This document shows positions 37,006 through 47,834 of a stretch of DNA of 64,000 nucleotides, piece after piece. How positions within the stretch are numbered: the stretch's first letter is position 1; every line of letters begins with the position of its first letter. The DNA lies in the NCBI GenBank assembly GCA_947166105.1, contig CAMVCZ010000007.1:1-64000 (forward strand), read 5' to 3'. A program made the position numbers and the translations under genes. The notes beneath the pieces were generated by a model. It made no database searches. It worked only from the letters and a program-made list of their open reading frames with translations, and had not been told where the DNA came from. Origin of the DNA: an uncultured Bacteroidales bacterium (GTDB taxonomy: Bacteria; Bacteroidota; Bacteroidia; Bacteroidales; F082).

Positions 37006-37938
37006 TTAGTTTTCGTCAGGCTGATTAATGGTCATATATTCAACAGGATTGATGGCGATGCCGTTGTGCCAAATCTCGAAATGCAAGTGTTCGATGGTCG
37101 CTTTGTCGCCCGACTTGCCCAAAATGGCGATGGCCTCCCCTGCCTTCACATAGTCGCCTTCCTTCTTCAACAAAGTCGCATTATGCTTATAGACAGAGAA
37201 ATAGCTGTCCTCATGCTGGATGCCGATGCAATAGCCGCTGTTGATGCTCCATGTGGAGAAAACCACCGTGCCGTCCAAGGTGGCATTGATGATTTGGTCG
37301 CCGTCAGAGGCAATATCTACCCCGAAATGTCCTTCGTTGGAATTGAAGCCGCTGATAACCTTGCCGTTGAGCGGGACGAAGAAGTTCTTCACCCAAGTGC
37401 TTTGCTTGGCGGCTGCTAAGTAATCGTCGCCGAAGAGGTTGTATTGGTTTTGGGCCTCGTATTCTGCCCTTAGCAGGCTGTCTTGCATTGACTTCTTCAG
37501 CGTAATCGTGTCGGTAACACCCTTGGGCAGCGGTTCATAGATATTAATCGAGGCCAAGGCACTGTCGGCGGCAAAGTCGTAACCTTCAACGATTTTCTGG
37601 AGGTTTTCGAAATAGATGTCTTTTTTGTGCATTTCGCGGCTGAGCGAGTCGGCACGCAAGTTGAGCAGATAGACCTCGCGGTTGAGGTTGGTGTCGGTGT
37701 AGCCCGGGATGTACTCGCGCAAAGGCGTGAAAGCGATGATAAATGTGGTGATGATGATGAGCAGCAGCACCAAACCGATGATGACCAAAACCAAGTTGAG
37801 GAGGTTCAACCTGAAATTGAGCATGGGCCGACCGCTCTCGTCGTGCGACATGAGAAAATCGTACTTATGGTTGAGTTTCTTCAACGAAACGTTCCGAAGG
37901 CTGAATTTCCTCGGTTTTTTATCTTTTGTTTCCGTCAT
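37006..37938 (-). CDS. M23 family peptidase, membrane-anchored
   Basis: N-terminal TM, FNSNEGHFGVDIAS, GDKATIEHLHFEIW. Confidence 0.9.
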   Translation of the reverse strand: MTETKDKKPRKFSLRNVSLKKLNHKYDFLMSHDESGRPMLNFRLNLLNLVLVIIGLVLLLIIITTFIIAFTPLREYIPGYTDTNLNREVYLLNLRADSLSREMHKKDIYFENLQKIVEGYDFAADSALASINIYEPLPKGVTDTITLKKSMQDSLLRAEYEAQNQYNLFGDDYLAAAKQSTWVKNFFVPLNGKVISGFNSNEGHFGVDIASDGDQIINATLDGTVVFSTWSINSGYCIGIQHEDSYFSVYKHNATLLKKEGDYVKAGEAIAILGKSGDKATIEHLHFEIWHNGIAINPVEYMTINQPDEN

Positions 37939-38033
37939 TTTGCAGTTTTATAAGGTATTAATAACCTGCAAAAATACAATTTATTGCGGGATAGGTGGAA
38001 AATAGTTAGAGCAGGGCTTCGGTAGGACGATAA

Positions 38034-38117
38034 TTTCAAGATTGCGCCAGAAAACTGCATAAATTTTTGGCGCAATCTGACTAAAAATGCGAGATTGCGC
38101 CAAAACTATATTTGTTT
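38034..38117. repeat. alternating inverted-repeat array (core AGATTGCGCCAAAA), three units
   Basis: AAGATTGCGCCAGAAAA / TTTTTGGCGCAATCTGAC / GAGATTGCGCCAAAAC. Confidence 0.85.
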
Positions 38118-38196
38118 TTATTGATAATCATATTGTTATGTTATTCTGATTTTTATCTGTTTCAATTTGCCGCAAAAAAGGAAAATGAAATGCTAC

Positions 38197-38244
38197 AAAA
38201 AAGACCCACCCCTTTCGAGGCAGGTCTTTTGCTCGTTTCCATTA
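38197..38244. repeat. 48-bp exact direct repeat, left copy flanking fic (contains terminator)
   Basis: AAAAAAGACCCACCCCTTTCGAGGCAGGTCTTTTGCTCGTTTCCATTA. Confidence 0.9.
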
Positions 38245-39165
38245 TTCGGTTATCATTTCAAGCATTTCCCTCATTCTGGTCACTAATGCCTCACCAACAA
38301 TTTTTGTCATAGCTTCAGCAGATCCGGTAGTGGCATATTCATCGAAAGCATCGTAGTAACGCTTCCTGTCGGAAAACTTGATGTTGACCGCCGGCAACCC
38401 TGCTTTGATGAGTTGCAGATTCATCAAAAGCCGGCCCGTGCGGCCATTCCCGTCGATGAACGGGTGGATGCTCTCAAAACGAAGATGGAAAAGCGCGACA
38501 CATTCCACAATGTGCATTGTTTTGCGCCAAGTGATGTTATCGTTCAGCAACTCCTCAATCTTCGGCTCAATCAGATACGGCTGCACGGGATTCGTCAAGC
38601 CGCCTGCTATGCGCACATTGACCCTGCGGAAGGTTCCCCTGTCTTCCGGACGGTCGGCCAACACCAAATTGTGAATGCCTTTGATGTCAAATTCGGAAAG
38701 CGCCTTGTCTTGTTTTGCCAATTCCTCCATATATTGAAATGCTTCTTTGTAACCCACGGCTTCCAAATGGTCTTTAAGGGGTTTCTGGTCGATGGTAACG
38801 CCTTGAAGCACAAGGGCGGTTTCCTGCAAAGTCAAAGTGTTTCCTTCGATGGCATTGCTATTGTAAGTATGCTCGACAAGGAAAACCTCTTTTATCGCCT
38901 CGACTTCAGCCGGTGTCAAGGGGCGGCAGGCATCCAACGATTTCTTGAGCGCGTCAACCTGTTCAAGAATTGGCCTGTATGTCTTTTTGATGGCCTTTTT
39001 TGCATAAGTTCTTGCATCTATGGGCTGTGCTGCATCTTCTGGAATCAAATACAGATTACCCTTTCTCTCCACACCTGCAATGCGGCCTTGTTCGCACAAT
39101 GCTCTCACTCTCCTTGAGGAAATGCCCCATATTGCGGCAGCTTCCGAAACCTTAATATACTTCAT
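38242..39165 (-). CDS. Fic family protein with N-terminal HTH
   Basis: HPFIDGNGRTGRLLMNL FIC motif; N-terminal MKYIKVSEAAAIWGISSRRVRALCEQGRI. Confidence 0.95.
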   Translation of the reverse strand: MKYIKVSEAAAIWGISSRRVRALCEQGRIAGVERKGNLYLIPEDAAQPIDARTYAKKAIKKTYRPILEQVDALKKSLDACRPLTPAEVEAIKEVFLVEHTYNSNAIEGNTLTLQETALVLQGVTIDQKPLKDHLEAVGYKEAFQYMEELAKQDKALSEFDIKGIHNLVLADRPEDRGTFRRVNVRIAGGLTNPVQPYLIEPKIEELLNDNITWRKTMHIVECVALFHLRFESIHPFIDGNGRTGRLLMNLQLIKAGLPAVNIKFSDRKRYYDAFDEYATTGSAEAMTKIVGEALVTRMREMLEMITE

Positions 39166-39166
39166 A

Positions 39167-39240
39167 TCATTCCGATTTTTTTAGTTTTCACGCCGCAAAT
39201 ATACCGATATTATTCCGATTTTTGCAATTTTGGGAATAAA
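39167..39240. promoter_or_regulatory. repeated operator-like sites upstream of fic
   Basis: Direct repeats ATTCCGATTTTT (~39169 and ~39212) plus inverted TTTTGGGAATAA. Confidence 0.5.
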
Positions 39241-39292
39241 ACTGTGGTTTTTTGAAGGTTTTGTAAGGTGGTGTCATATCGCGACAACCTCG

Positions 39293-39340
39293 AAAAAAGA
39301 CCCACCCCTTTCGAGGCAGGTCTTTTGCTCGTTTCCATTA
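39293..39340. repeat. 48-bp exact direct repeat, right copy flanking fic
   Basis: Identical to 38197-38244. Confidence 0.9.
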
Positions 39341-39398
39341 ATTCTGTGGCTTTAGCGCTGTCGTACCACGGCAGCCCTACAACCACCATTCCAATGGA

Positions 39399-40379
39399 TT
39401 AAAAATTCAAATAAACGCCCATTCCGATGCCTTTGGTGGCAGGCCCGAAACTCAGCATGGCCGTGGGCTTGGCACAATACTCGTTATAGACTTGGTAGGC
39501 GTTGTTCTTTTTGTGCTTGCCAGATATGAAAAACGGGATTGATGCCAAAGAAGTAGGGATACCGATAACTGCGCCTATTAGTGTTCCTACTCCAAGGACA
39601 AAATCAAACTCATTACCATTTGCTCCGACAATTGCACCTATTGCTGCACCAGTCACAACACATCCACCAGCAGATATCAACAAAATCCTTCCCGTTTTCC
39701 TTTGCTTGCACCCTTTTTCATAGTAATACCTTGACTCAGGGCAATTGTTGATGAGTTCCAAAAACTCCTTGTTTGTCAGCCTTTGGCCGTCCAAGTAATA
39801 GATATAATTCCCTTGATTGTCTTTGATGTCTCCTTTGGTTATCAATCCTTTCCGCTGCACAACCACCACCTCTGGCTCTTCCTCCATCAGGTTCTTAGCC
39901 AGCTGGCAGCCTATTTTTTCCATCATTGAACGATAGGTTGAGCCAGAAGACTTGGTGGCACCAGCCGTAGTCACCACCTCGCCCGATTCCACATCCACAG
40001 CGCGAACATCCACATTGTATTCGCCCGTCATTGAACCATCAGGATTTTTATGCTCGGCGAGGAAATTCACTGTGCCTATCAAAACGGATTCCACGCCTAA
40101 GATGCGACCCACTTCGGCCAACTGTTCATTAGTAAGCTCGGAAGCCTGAAACTTTTGTTCCTTCAGCACTTGGTTGATTTGAGAACGCTCAACGATGGAG
40201 AACTTGCCCGATTCGTACAATGTATTAATGAGCATGTCGCTGAGGCCTTCCACCTCGTTGGCGTTCACGCCCACACCTGCCTTGAAGTCCATCACGGCGA
40301 TTTTCATTTTCTTGTTTTGCGCCGTGGCCGTCATCGTAAAGGCCAGCAGCAACATGATGATTAAGGAAATTTTCTTCAT
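39399..40379 (-). CDS. CsgG/FlgO-like curli-type outer-membrane lipoprotein family
   Basis: MKKISLIIMLLLAFTMTATAQNKKMKIAVMDFKAGVG; LINTLYESGKFSIVERSQINQVLKEQKFQ. Confidence 0.85.
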   Translation of the reverse strand: MKKISLIIMLLLAFTMTATAQNKKMKIAVMDFKAGVGVNANEVEGLSDMLINTLYESGKFSIVERSQINQVLKEQKFQASELTNEQLAEVGRILGVESVLIGTVNFLAEHKNPDGSMTGEYNVDVRAVDVESGEVVTTAGATKSSGSTYRSMMEKIGCQLAKNLMEEEPEVVVVQRKGLITKGDIKDNQGNYIYYLDGQRLTNKEFLELINNCPESRYYYEKGCKQRKTGRILLISAGGCVVTGAAIGAIVGANGNEFDFVLGVGTLIGAVIGIPTSLASIPFFISGKHKKNNAYQVYNEYCAKPTAMLSFGPATKGIGMGVYLNF

Positions 40380-40435
40380 GATTTGATGATTTTGTTTGTT
40401 ATTTGTTCGTCTTGTGTTTCTAGGTTTTGGAAATG

Positions 40436-40582
40436 ACATAAAAAAAGAACCGCGAGCTTCTGTCAAACTCGAGGTCCTAGGAAAACCTGTAACATCAACA
40501 AGAAAACTCACGGTATTGCCCGTGAGCGTTCTTCTCTTCCTTTTTGATGTTACTACCGAAATTTCCTAGGTTTCGAGTTTAT
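40436..40582 (-). ncRNA. long two-tier inverted repeat, candidate structured 5' leader or ncRNA
   Basis: Arms AAACTCGAGGTCCTAGGAAA/TTTCCTAGGTTTCGAGTTT, GTAACATCAA/TTGATGTTAC, inner CTCACGGtattgCCGTGAG; minus-strand T-run at 40440. Confidence 0.6.
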
Positions 40583-40734
40583 CAAAGAAAAGCGAAAACG
40601 CTTTTATGTCATTATGTTGAAAATGTGTTTATTCTGTCATTCGATAAGGATTGGTTTGTCTTGAATTATCGGGGCAAAAATACAAATAATATGCAAAACA
40701 TAAAGATATTGCCGATAATTTGCGATGATACACG

Positions 40735-40778
40735 AAAAAAGGCCAACCCCACATAGGGTCAGCCTTTTGCTCGTTTCC
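40735..40778 (-). terminator. terminator downstream of groEL
   Basis: AAAAAAGGCCAACCCCACATAGGGTCAGCCTTTTGCTCGTTTCCA; shares its tail with the 48-bp repeats. Confidence 0.65.
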
Positions 40779-40838
40779 AAAACTTTTGGACTGGATTGCT
40801 TCGTTCCTCGCAATGACGCGAAGCGTGTCATACGCGGA

Positions 40839-42485
<1,647 letters not shown>

Positions 42486-42520
42486 TTAATTGTTGACTGT
42501 TGAATTGTTTAATTGTTGTT

Positions 42521-42552
42521 TTGTAGAGACGTAGCGCGCTACGTCTTTACAA
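42521..42552. repeat. palindrome TTGTAGAGACGTAGCGCGCTACGTCTTTACAA
   Basis: 16-bp arms (one mismatch) in the groES-groEL spacer. Confidence 0.85.
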
Positions 42553-42556
42553 CAGA

Positions 42557-42835
42557 TTAGATGATAGCGATGACGTCGTTTTCACGCATAATCATATAAT
42601 CTTTGCCGTCGAGATGGAACTCGCTGCCGGCGTATTTGCCATAGATGACATTGTCGCCGACCTTCAGGGTCATTTGGTTGTCTTTCGTGCCAGGACCAAC
42701 GGCGACTACAGTGCCTTGTTGGGGTTTTTCTTTTGCGGTGTCGGGGATGATGATACCGCTTGCGGTTTTCTGTTCGGCGGCGGCGGGCTCAATGACCACG
42801 CGGTCAGCCAAAGGTTTGATTGCTAATTTTGCCAT
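42557..42835 (-). CDS. groES: co-chaperonin GroES
   Basis: KPLADRVVIEPAAAEQKTASGIIIPDTAKEKPQ. Confidence 0.98.
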   Translation of the reverse strand: MAKLAIKPLADRVVIEPAAAEQKTASGIIIPDTAKEKPQQGTVVAVGPGTKDNQMTLKVGDNVIYGKYAGSEFHLDGKDYMIMRENDVIAII

Positions 42836-42965
42836 AATTATACAGATTTTAAATTTAATGATTCAAGATTTAAGATTGAACGGCGGGCATTAGTCACATT
42901 TCGTGCCAAAGTGGAAAATGGCAGGGTTTTGTCAGTTGGAGTGACAAAGTGACACGAAGAATGGC

Positions 42966-42973
42966 TATCTTTG
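42966..42973 (+). promoter_or_regulatory. Bacteroidota -7 box TATCTTTG upstream of MATE gene
   Basis: GGCTATCTTTGCGC ~20 nt before ATG 42992. Confidence 0.6.
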
Positions 42974-42991
42974 CGCCCGATTTTGCCAACT

Positions 42992-44377
42992 ATGTCCAAC
43001 ATCAACGACGAAAGGAAACTCAACGAGCGTTATCGGATGATGACCGAGCGGCCCGTCAAAAGGCTGATTCTCAAGATGGCCGTGCCAACCATCATCAGTA
43101 TGCTCGTGACCACCATCTATAATATGGTGGACTCGTTTTTCGTGGGTCATCTCAGCACGGAGGCGGTGGCAGGTGTGGGTGTCTCCTTCGCTTATATGGC
43201 TTTCATCAACGCCTGCGGATTCTTTTTCGGGCACGGTTCGGGCAACTATATTTCGCGCGCCTTGGGAGCCAAACATGGCGAAAACGCGGGCAAAATGGCG
43301 GCCACGGGCTTTTTCACCCCGTTGATTATCGGCACTTTGGCGGGTGCGGTTTGCCTTGTGTTCATTTCGCCTTTGTCAAGAGCGATGGGTGCCACCGACA
43401 GCATCTTGCCCTACGCCAACGACTACCTCCGTTTCATTCTGATGGCCACGCCTTTCATGATGTCGTCGCTGACCCTCAACAACCAACTGCGACTGCAAGG
43501 CAACGCCCGTTTCGGCATGATCGGCATTGCCTCAGGTGCCATCCTCAACATCCTTCTTGACCCGATTTTTATCTTTGTGCTAGACTTAGGCGTCAGTGGA
43601 GCATCGTTGGCCACGGCGGTGAGCCAATGCTTTGGTTGGTGCGTCTTGCTTTGGGGCACCTCGCGTCCAGGCAATGTGCATATCAAGTTCAAGAACTTCA
43701 CCCCTACCTTATATTATTATAAGGAAATCACGCGCGGCGGTCTGCCCTCGCTGATGCGTCAGGCATTGTCGGTGGTGGCCACCATCAGCCTCAACCGCAT
43801 GGCCGTGCACTATGCCCTGCCCGGCAACGAAGCCTCCACTGTGGCAGCCTTCACCATCGTTTCGCGCGTCATGATGTTCTGTTTTGCCATCGTCATCGGT
43901 TTCGGACAAGGTTTCCAGCCCGTGTGCGGCTATAATTTTGGCGCCAAACTATACGGTCGCGTCAAGGAGAGTTATCTGTTCTGCATTAAACTTTCCACGG
44001 TGTTTTTGTTGGTTTTGGGTGCGGTCGTCTATGCCTTTGCCCCCGACATCATCTCGTGGTTCCGTGGCGAAGACCTCGAACTCATTCGCGTAGGCAGTCA
44101 GGCCATGCGTTGGCAGTGCATCGCCTTCCCCTTGATGGGCCTTTGCACCATGACCAACATGCTGTTCCAAAACATCGGGTACACCTGGCAAGCTACCCTG
44201 CTCTCGATGTGCCGACAAGGTTTGTATTTTCTCCCTGCGGTCTTCATCATGCCGTGGCTGTTTGGCATCACAGGCCTCGAAGCCGCCCAAGCTGCCGCTG
44301 ATGTTTGCACTTTCTTGACTTCTTTTCCGTTTGCTGTTGGGATTATCAGGGAACTTGGGGCGAAGGCACTCAACTGA
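42992..44377 (+). CDS. MATE family efflux transporter
   Basis: 12-TM pattern, VPTIISMLVTTIYNMVDSFFVGHLSTEAVAGVG. Confidence 0.95.
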   Translation: MSNINDERKLNERYRMMTERPVKRLILKMAVPTIISMLVTTIYNMVDSFFVGHLSTEAVAGVGVSFAYMAFINACGFFFGHGSGNYISRALGAKHGENAGKMAATGFFTPLIIGTLAGAVCLVFISPLSRAMGATDSILPYANDYLRFILMATPFMMSSLTLNNQLRLQGNARFGMIGIASGAILNILLDPIFIFVLDLGVSGASLATAVSQCFGWCVLLWGTSRPGNVHIKFKNFTPTLYYYKEITRGGLPSLMRQALSVVATISLNRMAVHYALPGNEASTVAAFTIVSRVMMFCFAIVIGFGQGFQPVCGYNFGAKLYGRVKESYLFCIKLSTVFLLVLGAVVYAFAPDIISWFRGEDLELIRVGSQAMRWQCIAFPLMGLCTMTNMLFQNIGYTWQATLLSMCRQGLYFLPAVFIMPWLFGITGLEAAQAAADVCTFLTSFPFAVGIIRELGAKALN

Positions 44378-45806
44378 ACAAATCCTCCGCAGTCACCTCC
44401 GAGTCCACTATATCTTTGTTAACGCCTTCTGCAACACCGAAAGCGGTGACGAAAGTGCAATTCAACGCATAAGCCGTCTTTTCTTTGTCCTTGAACAGTT
44501 GCATTCTGCTACGAATCTCTGTTGCATAGTTTTTCTTGATAGTATAAGAGCCTACGCAAAACTTCATTTCGCAAAGGTTGATGGTTCGGTCGCCTCTTTC
44601 GATGACAAGGTCTATCTGTGCCCTTTTTCCTTTCTCGTTCGTGGGCGGAGTATAACGCCACGAAGAAGCCGATGTGGAGATACCGGAAATCCCAAGGCTT
44701 TTCCTGATTTGCGGCAAGTGTGTAAGGCAGACCAATTCAAAAGCATATCCTTGCCATGACTCCACGGAATGGGAATTGTAATTATGTGTCCACCATTGCT
44801 CATCTTTGCTATCCAAAGCATCAATGAATTTGTAGTAGAAAAGGGTATAAAAATCCACCAGCCTATAAAGCGTCCCCCTCGACTTGTTACCATACTGCTG
44901 GTACGAAACAATAAAATCACAACGCTCCAAATTCTTCAGCACAATGGTCAATCGGTCGCCTTCAAGAGAACTGGATTCCTGAAGTTCTGTATAGGTCATC
45001 CCGTCGTGGTTCCCATTCAAAAGAGACACTATCTCAAGGTATTTGTCGGCTTTATTGAAAACTGCGTTATACAGTTCATCAAACTCGGTTCGAAGTTCCG
45101 AATTCTTACGGAAAAACAAACGGTCTATATTTCCAATGAGCGTTTGTCCTGAATCCAACAGGCTCAAATAGAAAGGAATACCACCCATTACCATATACAA
45201 CTGAAGAATCTGGTATCTACTCCATCTGATACCTCGACTGAACAGATATTCCTCTGTTTCCTTCAACGTAAAAGGACGAATATAGATGTTGTTGGTGATT
45301 CTCGCATGAAGGCCTCCCGGATTATCCACCAATTTATCCATCATCCAAGAAGAAGCAGAGCCGCTGGCAACAAACATGACATCCTTTCTGCGTGCGCCCC
45401 AACCATTCCAAAACGACTCCAATGCTTCCACAAACTCCGACTGAGGCGTGTCAATCCACGGCATCTCATCTATAAAGATCACTTTTCGTTTCTCATCGGG
45501 GAGGGATTCAATATATTCCTCCAACGCATCGAAGGCGTCTTCCCAAGAAGAGAATTTGGGCTGGAGTTTGAGTCCCGCCGCTTTTTTCAAAGCCTTCGCA
45601 AATCCACGAAGTTGCTTGACCTTCGACAACTTGTGTCCACCAACGTATGTAAAATCATACTTCTTGTCAAAAAACGTATCCACAAGGAAAGTCTTGCCCA
45701 CACGTCTTCGGCCATACACAATCACGAACTCCGAGCGGTTACTTTCGTAACACCGTTTCAATTCCGCCATTTCCGCCTCACGGGCTATTATCTTGGAAGT
45801 TTTCAT
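44370..45806 (-). CDS. P-loop ATPase with C-terminal DUF234 nuclease-like domain
   Basis: YGRRRVGKTFLVDTFF, KVIFIDEMPWIDT, QIDLVIERGDRTINLCEMKF. Confidence 0.87.
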   Translation of the reverse strand: MKTSKIIAREAEMAELKRCYESNRSEFVIVYGRRRVGKTFLVDTFFDKKYDFTYVGGHKLSKVKQLRGFAKALKKAAGLKLQPKFSSWEDAFDALEEYIESLPDEKRKVIFIDEMPWIDTPQSEFVEALESFWNGWGARRKDVMFVASGSASSWMMDKLVDNPGGLHARITNNIYIRPFTLKETEEYLFSRGIRWSRYQILQLYMVMGGIPFYLSLLDSGQTLIGNIDRLFFRKNSELRTEFDELYNAVFNKADKYLEIVSLLNGNHDGMTYTELQESSSLEGDRLTIVLKNLERCDFIVSYQQYGNKSRGTLYRLVDFYTLFYYKFIDALDSKDEQWWTHNYNSHSVESWQGYAFELVCLTHLPQIRKSLGISGISTSASSWRYTPPTNEKGKRAQIDLVIERGDRTINLCEMKFCVGSYTIKKNYATEIRSRMQLFKDKEKTAYALNCTFVTAFGVAEGVNKDIVDSEVTAEDLFS

Positions 45807-45871
45807 GCCAAATGCTTTTTATCACGATGCAAAGGTATTGAAAAATCCATACCAAAAACAAAAAAAGTGCT

Positions 45872-45925
45872 AACTTTTTGTACTTTATCTCAAACATTTT
45901 TTTCAGATAAAGTACATTTACCTCA
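45872..45925. repeat. inverted-repeat unit upstream of ATPase gene (core TGTACTTTATCTCAAA)
   Basis: TTGTACTTTATCTCAAACATTTTTTTCAGATAAAGTACA. Confidence 0.75.
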
Positions 45926-46083
45926 TAACTTTTTCTTTTAATAGGTGATTGATGAAACGCTATCAGAATTACTATTTCCATTGGGAAACGATGAATCCGT
46001 GTTTTTATCGGCAGAGGTTGTGCCACGCTCCACCTGCCTTTCAGAATGGTCATAAATGTGGCACAAACAACCGGCTGCTACAA

Positions 46084-46205
46084 TGTAACAGTCCTACACC
46101 ACACCGTCTGGGCTGTGGGGCTGTCGTCCCACGGCAGCCGCATGATTCATTCGCGCATAGCAATTGCTGATATTCAAGCCTTACGACTTGCAAATTCAGA
46201 AGAAC
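46084..46205. repeat. dispersed ~120-bp repeat, copy 1 (contains GGCTGTCGTCCCACGGCAGCC)
   Basis: Matches 47920-48038: CCTACACCA..GCTGT..GTCGT.CCACGGC.GCCGCAT.A.TCATT....TTCAG..C....TTGC.AATTC.GAAGAACGG. Confidence 0.75.
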
Positions 46206-46249
46206 GGGTTTAATATTGGGATTATTCGGGAACCAAGGAAAGTCGCAAA

Positions 46250-46292
46250 AGCGTCCATAACTCGAAATTTTGTAGAGATATGGACACTTTTG
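46250..46292. repeat. inverted repeat GCGTCCATAACTC..GAGATATGGACACTT just 3' of ATPase gene
   Basis: Same motif as 47788-47834. Confidence 0.8.
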
Positions 46293-46296
46293 AATG

Positions 46297-47724
46297 CTAT
46301 TGTCGGAACAAATCGTCCATAACAACCTCGTTTTGGACAATGCCGGAATGAATACCGCGCATAACGCCGTAAGTGGTCACCATAGTTGTAGCAAGGCTTT
46401 TTCGGGTCTTGGTCTTCGCCTTGAAGATGGCCAAACGATTGCGCAACTTTTCCTCATAATCCTTGGTGATGGTATATGGTGCCTCCGAGAATTTCATTTC
46501 ACATAGATTAATAACCCTATCTGAACGGTCAATCACCAAATCGATTTGTGCTCCCTTTTCGGTTTCATCACCCAGCACCCTCCAAGTGCCTGTCGTAGTG
46601 GATATTCCACCGATACCCAACCTTTGCTTGATCTGTTCAAGATGTGTCATGCAGATGGTCTCAAAGCTGAATCCCTGCCACGACTCCACCGAATGGGAAT
46701 GCATGTTGTTTGTCCACCAATGTTCGTCTTTGGTATTTTTCCCATCCAAGAACTTGAAATAAAACAATGTGTATGGGTCGCAAATGCGATAAACCGAATT
46801 GCGCACAGATGCCTTGTATTGCGAGTAAGTTTCAATGAAATCGCAGCGCTCCAGATTCTCAAGCACTTTGGTGAGCCTGCCTCCCGATTGCCCTGTTTTT
46901 TCGATAATCTCAGCCCTAAGCAACCCCTTCTTGCTTTCCGACAAAGCGTTCATTACCGCGATGTATTTGTCGGCATGGCTATACAAAGCGTTGAAAAGCT
47001 CATCGAACTCTTCGCGCATCGGGGCATTTTTGACGAAAAACAAACGGTCAATGTTTTGTGCAAGGCTTTGCTCTGGGTTCAACAAACTCATATAATAAGG
47101 TACGCCGCCCAAGGCCATATAGCACTGAAGGATGGTGTATCTGTCCCATAGACATCCGTTTGCGTGCAGGTATTCCTCACATTCACCCAATCGGAAAGGC
47201 CGCAGATAGATTTGTTCCGTGATTCGATTATGCAACCCACCCTTGTTTTTGACCAGTTTGTTCACCATCCATGAGGTGGCCGACCCACAAGCAATGAAAA
47301 GGATGTCGTTGCGTTGCGCCGCCCAAGCATTCCAAAAATATTCAAGTGCTTCCACAAAAGAACTCCGTGGGGTATCAATCCAAGGCATCTCATCGAAGAA
47401 GACAACCTTTCTGGTTCCTTTCGGCTTGCTTTCTATCAACGTCCGAAGGGCTTGGAAAGCCTCATCCCAATTGGCCAGAACCGGAGCAAATGGAGAGCCA
47501 CTATAGGCTTTCAGTTGTTCGGCAAATCGCTGAAGTTGTTTTTTCGGTTTCTGTTTTCTCGCCCCGACATAAGCAAAGGTGAGCCTATCGGCGAAGACAT
47601 TGTTCACCAGAAAAGTCTTTCCTATGCGGCGACGGCCATAAACAATGACAAACTCCGACTTCCCAGAGTTGAATTTCCGTTCCAGCGTGTCAATTTCGCT
47701 TGTTCTTGCAATAATCCTGTTCAT
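46297..47724 (-). CDS. P-loop ATPase with C-terminal DUF234 nuclease-like domain
   Basis: YGRRRIGKTFLVNNVF, RKVVFFDEMPWIDTPRS, QIDLVIDRSDRVINLCEMKFS. Confidence 0.87.
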   Translation of the reverse strand: MNRIIARTSEIDTLERKFNSGKSEFVIVYGRRRIGKTFLVNNVFADRLTFAYVGARKQKPKKQLQRFAEQLKAYSGSPFAPVLANWDEAFQALRTLIESKPKGTRKVVFFDEMPWIDTPRSSFVEALEYFWNAWAAQRNDILFIACGSATSWMVNKLVKNKGGLHNRITEQIYLRPFRLGECEEYLHANGCLWDRYTILQCYMALGGVPYYMSLLNPEQSLAQNIDRLFFVKNAPMREEFDELFNALYSHADKYIAVMNALSESKKGLLRAEIIEKTGQSGGRLTKVLENLERCDFIETYSQYKASVRNSVYRICDPYTLFYFKFLDGKNTKDEHWWTNNMHSHSVESWQGFSFETICMTHLEQIKQRLGIGGISTTTGTWRVLGDETEKGAQIDLVIDRSDRVINLCEMKFSEAPYTITKDYEEKLRNRLAIFKAKTKTRKSLATTMVTTYGVMRGIHSGIVQNEVVMDDLFRQ

Positions 47725-47765
47725 ATTGTCCGATTAATTACGCCGACAAAAATACAAAAAAACAC

Positions 47766-47834
47766 AGATACGGACACTTATAAATCACAAAAAGTGTCCA
47801 TAACTCGAAATTTTGTTGAGATATGGACACTTTT
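47766..47834. repeat. alternating inverted-repeat array upstream of ATPase gene (core AAGTGTCCATAACTC)
   Basis: AGATACGGACACTT / AAGTGTCCATAACTCGAAATTTTGTTGAGATATGGACACTT. Confidence 0.85.
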
